From NCBI RefSeq assembly GCF_014636865.1, contig NZ_BMER01000001.1, positions 2,220,718 through 2,284,717 on the forward strand: a stretch of 64,000 nucleotides of DNA, in the 5' to 3' direction. The notes beneath the pieces were generated by a model. That model saw only the letters and a list, made by a program, of their open reading frames with translations, ran no database searches and had not been told where the DNA came from. This document shows positions 44,542 to 53,123 of the stretch, piece after piece (the stretch's first letter is position 1; every line of letters starts with the position of its first letter). The position numbers were made by a program, and so were the translations under genes. Source of the stretch: Parapedobacter pyrenivorans (GTDB taxonomy: Bacteria; Bacteroidota; Bacteroidia; Sphingobacteriales; Sphingobacteriaceae).

Positions 44542-45078
44542 ATGCTTTATCTCTACGCCAAGGCACTGCACATCATCTTCGTCATTACGTGGATGGCGGG
44601 GCTGTTTTATATGGTGCGGTTATTTATCTACCATACGGAAGCGAGGCGGCGACCTGCTGAGGTCTATCAGATCTTGCACGAAGAATATATCAAAAATGAA
44701 CGACTGCTCTGGTGGATCATCGCAACGCCGTCCATGTACCTGGCCGTTGCTGCTGGGGCGGTAATGCTCTATATTAACCCAGCGTGGCTGCAAGCTCCGT
44801 GGATGCATGTGAAGCTGATGTTTGTGCTCGGGCTGATCGTGTACCATTTTATTTGCCAGCGAATCATGTACACGCTGAAGGGGGGAGGGAATAAATGGAC
44901 CTCGATTCAATTAAGGCTTTGGAATGAATTGGCTACCGTGTTGATGTTTGCTATTGTCTTTTTGGTCGTGTTAAAGAATGCGGTGAATTGGGTTTATGGG
45001 GTGCTCGGTCTCATCCTGTTTTCTGTGATGCTTATGGTTGCCGTAAAATGGTATAAGAAAGTCAGGGAGCGCACCTAA
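44542..45078 (+). CDS. hemJ: Protoporphyrinogen IX oxidase HemJ-like membrane protein
   Basis: A 178-residue inner-membrane protein with about four helices. The N-terminal KALHIIFVITWMAGLFYMVRLFIYH carries the conserved His of the HemJ/UPF0093 family, and the following segments (WMHVKLMFVLGLIVYHF) hold the conserved His/Lys pair. HemJ performs the last oxidation before protohaem in bacteria lacking HemG/HemY. The link to hemE, one base upstream, supports the assignment. Its stop codon overlaps that of the opposing gabD by three bases. Confidence 0.9.
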   Translation: MLYLYAKALHIIFVITWMAGLFYMVRLFIYHTEARRRPAEVYQILHEEYIKNERLLWWIIATPSMYLAVAAGAVMLYINPAWLQAPWMHVKLMFVLGLIVYHFICQRIMYTLKGGGNKWTSIQLRLWNELATVLMFAIVFLVVLKNAVNWVYGVLGLILFSVMLMVAVKWYKKVRERT

Positions 45079-46505
45079 CCGCCGAAACATAGGTATTTCA
45101 GTTCCGTATATTCGTCAAGCCCATGTTTTGATCCTTCGCGACCAATACCGGATTGTTTGATGCCACCGAATGGCGCCATGGCGTTTGAGACGAGTCCGGT
45201 ATTGATCCCAACCATGCCGGCTTCGAGTTGCTCGGATACCCGCCAGCATCGATTCACATCGGTACTGTAAAAATAGGAGGCCAAGCCAAACTCGGTATCA
45301 TTGGCCATTGCGATGCCTTCGTCTTCCCTTTGGAAGCGGAATAGGGCGCATATCGGGCCGAATGTCTCTTCACGGGCAATCAATGATGAGGGGTTAACGT
45401 CTGCCAAAACGGTCGGCTGATAGAACAACCCTTTTTTTGCCTTGCCACCGGCGAGCAGTTTTGCGCCATTTGCGATTGCATCTTTTACGTGTACGATTAC
45501 CTTGTCCAGTCCGTCTTGATTAATCAGCGGCCCCACCTGTACGCCTTCATCAAGGCCGTTCCCTATTTTCAGTTTCTTTACTGCCGACGTCAGTTTTTTG
45601 GCGAAACTATCGAATACCTTATCCTGTATGAAAAAGCGGTTGACAGCCACGCAGGTTTGACCTGAATTGCGGAATTTACCGGTTATCGCTCCCGCGACGG
45701 CAGCGTTAATATCGGCATCGTCGAAAACGATAAACGGGGCATTTCCACCCAGTTCGAACGATACCCTTTTGATAGTAGTGGCCGCTTGGGCCATCAGTGA
45801 GCGCCCGACTTCCGTAGATCCTGTGAACGAGATTTTGCGTACCCGATCGTTGGTTGCAAGCTCTTCTCCCATACCTTTGCTGTCTTTTCCCGTAATCACA
45901 TTGAACACACCGGGAGGAAAACCCGCCTCATGGGCTAGCTTGGCTACCGCTAATGCGGTAAGGGGTGTCTGGGACGCTGGCCGCAAAATGACTGTGCAAC
46001 CAATAGCCAGCGCGGGTGCTACTTTGCGGGTGATCATGGCGAGCGGAAAATTCCATGGTGTTATTGCGGCCACCACTCCCACAGGCTGACGGATGGTGAC
46101 GAGCCGCTGGCTTGTCTTTGGTGCCGGTATGGTCTCGCCATATGCCCGCTTGGCCTCTTCGGCAAACCATGCTACGAAGGAAGCACCGTAATCCACTTCG
46201 GCCAGGCTTTCTGCCAGCGGTTTGCCGCTCTCCATGGTCATGATGCGGGCGATATCCTGTTTGTTCGCGATGATGAGATCATACCACTTGCGTACCTTAT
46301 CGCTCCTTGTGGTTACTTCGGTATCTCGCCATGCCGGCCATGCTTTATGGGCGTGGTTGATCGCTTTGCGGCACTCCGCTACGCCGAGATCGGCTACGGA
46401 AGCGATGGTTTCTCCTGTGGCGGGATTGATGACATTGAAGGTCTTGCGGCCTTTAATGAATTTGCCGTTGAGGTAAGCCTGTCGCAGGATCAGATTTTTA
46501 TTCAT
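45075..46505 (-). CDS. gabD: NAD(P)-dependent succinate-semialdehyde dehydrogenase family protein
   Basis: A 476-residue aldehyde dehydrogenase oxidising succinate semialdehyde or a similar short aldehyde. Catalytic residues are E251 (SFELGGNAPF) and C285 (NSGQTCVAVNRF); FTGSTEVGRSL and TPWNFPLAMITRK are family motifs. The residue normally a lysine that binds the cofactor ribose (KPASQTP in E. coli GabD) is R175 here (LRPASQTP). Similar sequence runs to the C-terminus (FGGIKQSGIGREGSKHGLDEYTELKY). Monocistronic; a hairpin lies in its leader. No gabT or glutamate decarboxylase is nearby, so the physiological substrate is not fixed. Confidence 0.9.
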   Translation of the reverse strand: MNKNLILRQAYLNGKFIKGRKTFNVINPATGETIASVADLGVAECRKAINHAHKAWPAWRDTEVTTRSDKVRKWYDLIIANKQDIARIMTMESGKPLAESLAEVDYGASFVAWFAEEAKRAYGETIPAPKTSQRLVTIRQPVGVVAAITPWNFPLAMITRKVAPALAIGCTVILRPASQTPLTALAVAKLAHEAGFPPGVFNVITGKDSKGMGEELATNDRVRKISFTGSTEVGRSLMAQAATTIKRVSFELGGNAPFIVFDDADINAAVAGAITGKFRNSGQTCVAVNRFFIQDKVFDSFAKKLTSAVKKLKIGNGLDEGVQVGPLINQDGLDKVIVHVKDAIANGAKLLAGGKAKKGLFYQPTVLADVNPSSLIAREETFGPICALFRFQREDEGIAMANDTEFGLASYFYSTDVNRCWRVSEQLEAGMVGINTGLVSNAMAPFGGIKQSGIGREGSKHGLDEYTELKYLCFGG

Positions 46506-46544
46506 ATGGACGTATGTAATGGCATGTTGTGAATTAACAGTCTA

Positions 46545-46569
46545 TCCCAGCGAATGTTTTCCGCTGGGA
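46545..46569. repeat. Perfect inverted repeat in the gabD-flippase intergenic region
   Basis: TCCCAGCG (46545-46552) and CGCTGGGA (46562-46569) form an 8-bp stem with a 9-base loop. There is no T-run, so it is not a standard terminator. It lies downstream of the likely gabD -7 box (46584-46591), i.e. in the gabD leader, and could be an operator or leader hairpin. Confidence 0.6.
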
Positions 46570-46583
46570 ATGCCTGCAATACT

Positions 46584-46591
46584 CAAATTTA
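46584..46591 (-). promoter_or_regulatory. TAnnTTTG -7 box of gabD
   Basis: On the minus strand the bases read TAAATTTG, about 80 bases before the gabD start. No -33 element was identified. Confidence 0.4.
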
Positions 46592-46640
46592 ACAAAATAA
46601 ACGTTTTCTTTGCAGAACTTTTAGTCTTTAAGCCCACGTA

Positions 46641-48182
46641 TTGAAACGTAAAACGGTCATATTATTCATTCTTCGATTTACCAAATTGGCTTTTTCGGTA
46701 GTGGGGTTATCGCTCGCGGCCAAGTATTTTGGTATTTCGCTTGATCGCGATATGTGGCTAATCGCCCTGAACTGCATTGTGGTGGTGAATTTGGCGATTT
46801 GGGGGCCGATCAATGAGACATTCAGAGCAAAGTTTGTCATACTCCGGGAAGAGCAAGGTGAGACAAAGGTACTGGCCAGGGCTCGATCCCTTTTGGCCGT
46901 TACGATGGTCATCTCGTTGTTTTTGGTTGGTTGTATTGTTGCTTTCCCGTATCCAATAGCCCGTTTGCTGGCCCCTGCCTATAATACAGACCAGATAAAC
47001 GCATTGGTAATGATGCTTTTGATTGTCGCTCCCTCTCTGCTGTTTGATCAATTCAGCCAATTGGGCATCAGCATCCTCAATGCCTATGACTCTTTTTTCG
47101 TTCCCGAAATATCGAATTGCATAGCTGCATTGGTGAATATACTAAGCATGGTATTATTGGCACCCCATATCGGTATCTATGCGTTGGCGGTGTCTTACTA
47201 TATTGGACTGGTATTGATGCTTTCACTTATCGCATACCAAATCCGCTCGCGGAAGATTCCTGTTTTTTTTAGCTTCCGCCATATCAATTTGGCTGATTTT
47301 AAGCCTTTTTTCGTCTATGCATTGCCATTCTTCATCCCTTATTTTTTTATTCAGGTCAATTTTCTTGTTGAGAAGTCATTGGGTAATATCTTGGGGGAGG
47401 GCGTCGTTTCCATTTTGGACTATTCACGTAAATTTGTAGATATACCCATAAACGTATTGACCAGCGTGCTGCTTACTATGCTTGTACCCGTGCTTTCCGC
47501 TCATTATGCGAAACGGGACACGGCCGGCTTTTTGCGGGATTTTAGGCAGATATATCAATTCGGATTATTGATCGTGACCGCACTGATCGCTTTTTTCTGT
47601 TCATCCGGCGTAGAACTGATCGGATTGATTCTGTACCATAAAGGGCAGCTATCTCATGACGCAATAGTCAGAATCAGCACGTTATCCAATTATTACGCCT
47701 GGTCTGCATTAATCACGTTTATTTATATCATCTTTGGCTTGGCACTGCTGGCTACAAATAAGGGAAAGATATATGCTTTTTTTGGCGTGATTGCTCAACT
47801 GATCATGATTGGATTGAATTTCATATACTATCGTTCGTTCGGCGCTTTTACCTTTCCGCTTTCTTTCATTATAGCGCATAGTTTTTCGGCTATTGCATTA
47901 TTTAGCTGCTTTCCCTATAATCGACGCATACTTTTGGTCACCACAGTGAAATATGCGTTTTATTTAGCGCTTGTGATCACCGGGATTTATTTGCTCGATG
48001 ATCTTCTAGCTGATCACCCAAACGAATTCATTACCCTAGCGGTAAATGGCTGTTTGATCGTGATGCTTATGTTGATATTTTTGTTCGTATTGCGTTTGGA
48101 GGAACGGTTATTTATTAGTACGTATTGGCGAAAATTGCTTCGAGTAGTGAGAAAGCACAAATCAAATGCAAGGGAGGATTGA
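46641..48182 (+). CDS. Lipid-linked oligosaccharide flippase (MurJ/Wzx-like, MVF superfamily)
   Basis: A 513-residue inner-membrane protein with about 14 hydrophobic helices. The N-terminal part (LAAKYFGISLDRDMWLIALN, then GPINETFRAKFV) and the internal DYSRKFVDIPINVLTSVLLTMLVPVLS resemble MurJ/MviN-type flippases found in exopolysaccharide clusters. It appears to start with TTG at 46641, since no ATG occurs before the first helix. It is the first gene of the polysaccharide cluster and would move undecaprenyl-linked repeat units to the periplasmic face. The choice between MurJ-like and Wzx is not certain. Confidence 0.85.
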   Translation: MKRKTVILFILRFTKLAFSVVGLSLAAKYFGISLDRDMWLIALNCIVVVNLAIWGPINETFRAKFVILREEQGETKVLARARSLLAVTMVISLFLVGCIVAFPYPIARLLAPAYNTDQINALVMMLLIVAPSLLFDQFSQLGISILNAYDSFFVPEISNCIAALVNILSMVLLAPHIGIYALAVSYYIGLVLMLSLIAYQIRSRKIPVFFSFRHINLADFKPFFVYALPFFIPYFFIQVNFLVEKSLGNILGEGVVSILDYSRKFVDIPINVLTSVLLTMLVPVLSAHYAKRDTAGFLRDFRQIYQFGLLIVTALIAFFCSSGVELIGLILYHKGQLSHDAIVRISTLSNYYAWSALITFIYIIFGLALLATNKGKIYAFFGVIAQLIMIGLNFIYYRSFGAFTFPLSFIIAHSFSAIALFSCFPYNRRILLVTTVKYAFYLALVITGIYLLDDLLADHPNEFITLAVNGCLIVMLMLIFLFVLRLEERLFISTYWRKLLRVVRKHKSNARED

Positions 48183-48188
48183 CGTTTT

Positions 48189-49085
48189 ATGGAGCGTGTA
48201 TCGGTGTCCTTTATCATTGTCAATTTCCGTACTGCGGATCTGGTGCTTCGTTGTATCCAATCTATTCGGAAACATACCAAGGAACTTTCCTACGAGGTTA
48301 TCGTGGTAGACAATGCCTCTGGCGACGATTCCGCGGAAAAACTTGGTGACTTGCCGGGAATTACATTTATCGCAAATCCGAACAATGTGGGTTTTGGTGG
48401 TGCTAACAATCAAGGTGCAAAATTTGCGCGTGGTAGGTATTTCTTTTTCCTCAATCCGGATACGTTACTATTGACTGATGCTGCGCGTTATTTCACCGAT
48501 TTTATGAATGACTCGGCGAATATTGGAGTGGGTTGTTGTGGAGGGGATTTGTTGGACGAAGCGATGGAAAGGCAGGTTTCTTACGGTAATTTCCCCTCAC
48601 TTCGAGGAGTGATTTTTGAGCTGGGCCTTCATCGTTTCTTTCGGCGGAATTTCGAAAAACAGCTTTCGATAGGGGTTAAAAACGAGGGCGGTGAGATGAA
48701 AGTGGTCGATTATATATCAGGTGCCGATATGTTTGTTAGAAGGGAAGTGTTCAAACAGCTTGGGGGATTTGATGAAGATTTTTTCCTTTACTTTGAAGAA
48801 ACAGAGTTTGCGTATCGGATGAAAGAGGCTGGTTATTATTCGGTACTTTTACCTGAAGTTCAAATTATACATCTCGAAGGGGGATCTCACCAAATAACCG
48901 GACGTATAAACCTTGGAAAGTCGAAATACTTTGAATCTAGTCGACTTAAATTTTTCAAAAAGACCAAAGGCAGCGCAACGGCAATGTTGGTCAAGACGCT
49001 GTTGGCATCACAAGCCATCGGTAGAGCTTGCCTGCATTGGGATAGTCATTACCTTAAACTATTTCGTATAATTGTAAGATCCTGA
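48189..49085 (+). CDS. Family 2 glycosyltransferase (rhamnosyltransferase-like)
   Basis: A 298-residue GT-A transferase. The nucleotide-binding start VSVSFIIVNFRTADLVLRCIQSI, the VIVVDNASGDDSAE segment and the metal-binding FFLNPDTLLL are clear. Later FDEDFFLYFEETEFAYRMKEAGY is typical of dTDP-rhamnose-type transferases (WbbL-like), though the sugar cannot be fixed. It lies six bases after the flippase gene within the cluster. Cytoplasmic side of the membrane; it adds one sugar to the repeat unit. Confidence 0.88.
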   Translation: MERVSVSFIIVNFRTADLVLRCIQSIRKHTKELSYEVIVVDNASGDDSAEKLGDLPGITFIANPNNVGFGGANNQGAKFARGRYFFFLNPDTLLLTDAARYFTDFMNDSANIGVGCCGGDLLDEAMERQVSYGNFPSLRGVIFELGLHRFFRRNFEKQLSIGVKNEGGEMKVVDYISGADMFVRREVFKQLGGFDEDFFLYFEETEFAYRMKEAGYYSVLLPEVQIIHLEGGSHQITGRINLGKSKYFESSRLKFFKKTKGSATAMLVKTLLASQAIGRACLHWDSHYLKLFRIIVRS

Positions 49086-49097
49086 GTTATTAATGGC

Positions 49098-50213
49098 ATG
49101 AAGAGAATTCTGTTGGTATTCGGTACCCGTCCTGAAGCTATCAAAATGGCACCTGTTATTAAAGCCTTCGCTCAATACAGCTCATCTGTTGAGGTAGGGA
49201 TTTGTGTGACGGCTCAGCACCGTCAAATGCTGGATAAGGTGCTGGATTTTTTTTCGATAAAGCCTCAATTTGATCTTAATGTAATGCGTGAAGGTCAGAG
49301 CTTGTTTAGACTGACTGCGGATATCATTGTGGGGATGGAGCAAATCTTAAAGACTTTCTGTCCACATTTCGTGTTGGTGCATGGCGATACGACGACATCA
49401 TTGGCAGCGTCGTTAGCTGCCTTTTATGCCCAGATTCCGGTGGGGCACGTAGAAGCCGGTCTTCGAACGTATCATCGATATGAACCTTTTCCTGAAGAAG
49501 TAAACCGGCAATTGACGAGCAGAATCGCATCTTATCATTTTGCACCAACTGAAACAGCAAGAGAAAACCTATTGAGCGAATCTGTGTCCGATGACTCCGT
49601 TTTTGTGACGGGAAATACCGTAATTGACGCGTTGTATTGGGCTAAGGAAATGCTAACCGATTACAGGGATTCGGAGATTTCGATGTTGCAGACTTTGGTA
49701 ATTCCTGGGAAGAAAAATATTTTAGTAACGGCACATCGCCGGGAAAACCTTGGAGAAGGATTGCGAAATATTTGTAAGGCATTGCTTCAGATTGCCTCAT
49801 ATCCCGATGTTCAAATCATATTTCCAGTACATCTGAATCCTGTAGTGCGACAGACGGTACATCAATATCTGGGAGGCAACGAAAAAATTACGCTGATCGA
49901 GCCGCTGGGATATCCTGCCTTCACATGGCTGATGCTCAACTCCTATTTGATTATAACCGATAGTGGGGGGATACAAGAAGAAGCACCAGGACTGGGAAAA
50001 CCCGTGCTGGTGATGCGGGATTTCTCCGAACGGCCAGAAGCCATAGAAGCCGGCTCAGTAAAGTTGGTGGGAACTGACAACGAGGTTATTTACCGAGCGG
50101 TAAAAGATTTACTTGATGGGGGAGAAGGCTATCAACGGATGGCCACGAGGTCGCATGTTTATGGCGATGGAAAAAGCGCTGAGCGCATTGCCGAAATCAT
50201 TTTGAATTTGTAG
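49098..50213 (+). CDS. wecB: UDP-N-acetylglucosamine 2-epimerase (non-hydrolysing)
   Basis: Interconverts UDP-GlcNAc and UDP-ManNAc. The 371-residue protein shows the family signatures FGTRPEAIKMAPVI, VHGDTTTSLAASLAAFY, HVEAGLRTYHRYEPFPEEVNR, VTAHRRENLGEGL and TDSGGIQEEAPGLGKPVLVMR. The presence of this gene suggests that the repeat unit contains ManNAc or a derivative; a UDP-ManNAc dehydrogenase (wecC) is not in the window. It sits 12 bases after the preceding transferase gene. Confidence 0.95.
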   Translation: MKRILLVFGTRPEAIKMAPVIKAFAQYSSSVEVGICVTAQHRQMLDKVLDFFSIKPQFDLNVMREGQSLFRLTADIIVGMEQILKTFCPHFVLVHGDTTTSLAASLAAFYAQIPVGHVEAGLRTYHRYEPFPEEVNRQLTSRIASYHFAPTETARENLLSESVSDDSVFVTGNTVIDALYWAKEMLTDYRDSEISMLQTLVIPGKKNILVTAHRRENLGEGLRNICKALLQIASYPDVQIIFPVHLNPVVRQTVHQYLGGNEKITLIEPLGYPAFTWLMLNSYLIITDSGGIQEEAPGLGKPVLVMRDFSERPEAIEAGSVKLVGTDNEVIYRAVKDLLDGGEGYQRMATRSHVYGDGKSAERIAEIILNL

Positions 50214-50223
50214 CGGATTTTCG

Positions 50224-51282
50224 ATGTTGTTTTTAGCCGATTTTCCTGATGAAAGCAGGCGTCACGAAGGGATGTCCCAGCGAATGATCGCCATAGATAG
50301 CTTATGCGAACAAGAGCATCGTACTTACCTCTTTGTTTCCTATAGGTTGTACTGGCGTATGGAAACGCGCCGTATCTCCCACAACGCGACACAATATCGA
50401 TGTAACATGTTCAAACACTTTTTCCTGATCAGCAGACTATTGAGGCAGGCGGATATCCTATATTTCCATTCTGTAATCAATGTATTGCCCCTCTTGCCGT
50501 TTTTGTGCTTTATCCGGAAGCAATCACAGGTGGTGCTTGATGCTCATGGAGTGGTGCCCGAAGAGCTTCTGCATACAGGGAAGACGATGAAGGGTAAATT
50601 ATATCAACTTGCGGAACGCTCGATTTTCGGTCGTGTCAATAAGGTAATTACGGTGTCCGATGCGATGGCGGTACATTTTAGCCGTAAATACCCCAGATGG
50701 GATAAGTCTTACCTGAAGTATCCAATATTACCCTCACATATCAGTGTAGCCGACTTGTCAAATATAAGGGAGCTTGGAGATGAACAAACGCATGTGTTAT
50801 ATAGTGGTAATCTCCAAGCGTGGCAAAATATAGACTTGATGATTCGTCTTATCAAAAATAACCGTTCAGCCGGTATACAATATACCATTATGACAGGGCA
50901 ACCGGTCGAAATGACAGCGCGGTTGGCCGCAGAAGGTATTCGTGTAGGTGACGGGATAGCCGTGTTAACCGTGTCGCCCAATGAATTACAACGCTATTAT
51001 CGAAAGGCGCATTATGGCTTTATATTGCGGGATGATATGTTGATCAATCGCGTTGCCTGTCCGACCAAATTAGTCGAGTACCTTTATTACGGAATTATTC
51101 CTATTGTGAAGAGCAGTAAAATAGGCGATTTTAAAGAAATGGGATATGAGTATGTTAGCTGTGAGAATTTATCCGATGGTTTACCGGCAAGGAAAAGCCA
51201 CATCAACGCCGAGCTGGTATCGCGGTATATGGCAGAAACCACAGGTTTGGATTTCAAGAAATTAATTGGTCGTGAACGCTAG
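50224..51282 (+). CDS. Glycosyltransferase, GT-B fold (family 4-like)
   Basis: A 352-residue protein with the two-domain GT-B layout. The N-terminal part has a donor-side Rossmann-like segment (QSQVVLDAHGVVPEELL) and KVITVSDAMAVHF. The C-terminal part has HVLYSGNLQAWQNIDLMIRLI, VSPNELQRYYRKAHYGFILRDD and PTKLVEYLYYGIIPIV, where the E of the EX7E-like region lies. The exact family and sugar are not clear. It overlaps the next gene. Confidence 0.82.
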   Translation: MLFLADFPDESRRHEGMSQRMIAIDSLCEQEHRTYLFVSYRLYWRMETRRISHNATQYRCNMFKHFFLISRLLRQADILYFHSVINVLPLLPFLCFIRKQSQVVLDAHGVVPEELLHTGKTMKGKLYQLAERSIFGRVNKVITVSDAMAVHFSRKYPRWDKSYLKYPILPSHISVADLSNIRELGDEQTHVLYSGNLQAWQNIDLMIRLIKNNRSAGIQYTIMTGQPVEMTARLAAEGIRVGDGIAVLTVSPNELQRYYRKAHYGFILRDDMLINRVACPTKLVEYLYYGIIPIVKSSKIGDFKEMGYEYVSCENLSDGLPARKSHINAELVSRYMAETTGLDFKKLIGRER

Positions 51283-52189
51283 CCCGTTAGTAACTATATT
51301 GATGGCCACCTTCAATGGCGAAGCCTACTTGAAAGCGCAGCTTGATTCGTTGATTGGGCAGACTTACAAATCTTGGCAGCTCATCGTTCATGATGATGGT
51401 TCGACGGACCACACGTTAGCTATACTTTCGGAATACCAAACCTTAGATTCCCGGATTGTAGTGATGGCAGACGCCGTGAGTGGTTTGGGAGCAACGGGTA
51501 ACTTTCTCCATCTTATAAACCGTGCTCATGGAGCGCTATACATGTTCTGTGATCAAGATGATATCTGGTTGGAAAATAAAGTGGCGGTTATGGTGGAGGC
51601 CATTAAAGACCGCGAGGGGCCGATGCTGGTTTACGCAAATGCCTATTTTTATAAAGACGGCTCCGTTGTAAAGCAAAAGGCAACATTGATACATCCAAGT
51701 ACATTACGCAATTTTCTGTTTTTCAATTCAGGCATACAGGGTTGTTCCATAATCATGAATGCGCAATTGGTAGACCTATTGCGCCCGTTTCCGTCAGTTC
51801 TGGCAATGCATGATCATTTGTTTACACTTGGCGCCATATCATTGGGTAAGATCTTTTATGTAGATGAAATTTTGATGTGGTATAGGCAACATAAAGGGAA
51901 TGTTTCAGGACATCAACAGCTGGGCATTTATGCGCGGATAGCGAGTTTCTTCAAACGGGGCAAGCCCGTGATGAGCCAATATCATTACAAAGCAAATCGA
52001 GCATTTTATGAACGTTATTTCGAAAAGCTGGAGCCGAGGAGCAGATCGATATTTCGGGCATATTTCCAATATGGTGAAAGTAATTCGCGTTTGAAGAGGG
52101 CTTTCATCATTCTAAAATATGGATTTTCCTTAGGAAATAAGAAAGGTGTGCTATTTTTGAAGACGCTCATCCGTAAACCGATGGGCTGA
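51272..52189 (+). CDS. Family 2 glycosyltransferase
   Basis: A 305-residue GT-A transferase. PLVTILMATFNGEAYLKAQLDSLIGQ, IVHDDGSTDHTLAIL and the FCDQDDIWL element (DxD-type) are typical of family 2 enzymes related to rhamnosyl- and other O-antigen transferases. There is no ATG at the N-terminus: GTG at 51272 is preferred, TTG at 51266 being the alternative. The start overlaps the end of the preceding gene by 11 bases. Acceptor and donor are unknown. Confidence 0.86.
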   Translation: MNASPLVTILMATFNGEAYLKAQLDSLIGQTYKSWQLIVHDDGSTDHTLAILSEYQTLDSRIVVMADAVSGLGATGNFLHLINRAHGALYMFCDQDDIWLENKVAVMVEAIKDREGPMLVYANAYFYKDGSVVKQKATLIHPSTLRNFLFFNSGIQGCSIIMNAQLVDLLRPFPSVLAMHDHLFTLGAISLGKIFYVDEILMWYRQHKGNVSGHQQLGIYARIASFFKRGKPVMSQYHYKANRAFYERYFEKLEPRSRSIFRAYFQYGESNSRLKRAFIILKYGFSLGNKKGVLFLKTLIRKPMG

Positions 52190-52207
52190 AAGGATAGGCT
52201 ATTACTG

Positions 52208-53107
52208 ATGGAAACGACCGTGATTACCATTTTTACCCCCACGTATAACAGAGGATCACATCTCGCAAAGTTGTATGAAAGTATCAAGCAACAGCGTTAC
52301 CATGGATTTGAATGGATAATAGTGGATGATGGGAGTGAGGATGGCACCGGCAAATTAGTGGAAGGCTTCCAAGCTGAAGGAAAGGTTGAAATACAGTATT
52401 TTTTCCAGCAAAACGCCGGGAAGCATATAGCAATCAACAGGGGAGTAAAGGCGGCGAAGGGAGAATTATTTTTCATTGTTGATAGCGATGACCTCTTGAT
52501 GGCGGATTCATTGCAAATCATCAATGAAGCTTGGCGGGAGCTGTATGCGGCGAATAAGGCTAAGGGATTTGCGGGTATTTGCGGATTGCGTTGTTTTCAA
52601 AACGGCAAAGTAATCGGTGGTGAGGTAGCGTACCAAACGTTAGATGTTTCGATGTTGGACTATAGGTACCGATACGGGTATAAAGGGGATAAAGCGGAGG
52701 TTTTTATTACGAATATTCTGTCGCGCTACCCCTTTCCAGCCTTAACTGGCGAAACTTTTTGTACGGAAGGACTAGTTTGGAACAGAATTGGCCGATCTTA
52801 CAAGATGAGGTTTATCAATAAAGGGCTGTATGTTACCGAGTACCTTAATGACGGATTGAGTGCCAAATCATTTCAACTTCGTAAAAAAAGTCCGACTTAT
52901 GCGATGCTTTTTTATTCGGAACTACTGAATACACCGGGTATATCGTTGCGTTATAAACTACGGGCAGCTTTGAATTTTTGGAGGTTTGCGATTTATGACC
53001 GGAGGCATTCGTTGATTGAAAAGCAACGCCAAATAAGGCAGCTTTGGGCATTGTGTTTTCTTCCTGCTAGTTATTTTTTATATTGTCTTGAAAGTTTGAA
53101 AAAGTAA
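52208..53107 (+). CDS. Family 2 glycosyltransferase
   Basis: A 299-residue GT-A transferase. The N-terminal TVITIFTPTYNRGSHLAKLYESI, IIVDDGSEDGTGKLV and AINRGVKAAKGELFFIVDSDD are the family hallmarks, with DSDD as the metal site. The C-terminal part (SLRYKLRAALNFWRFAIYDRR) is basic and probably membrane-associated. Same operon as the neighbours; donor sugar not known. Confidence 0.86.
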   Translation: METTVITIFTPTYNRGSHLAKLYESIKQQRYHGFEWIIVDDGSEDGTGKLVEGFQAEGKVEIQYFFQQNAGKHIAINRGVKAAKGELFFIVDSDDLLMADSLQIINEAWRELYAANKAKGFAGICGLRCFQNGKVIGGEVAYQTLDVSMLDYRYRYGYKGDKAEVFITNILSRYPFPALTGETFCTEGLVWNRIGRSYKMRFINKGLYVTEYLNDGLSAKSFQLRKKSPTYAMLFYSELLNTPGISLRYKLRAALNFWRFAIYDRRHSLIEKQRQIRQLWALCFLPASYFLYCLESLKK

Positions 53108-53123
53108 AGCTTCATCGAATCGA

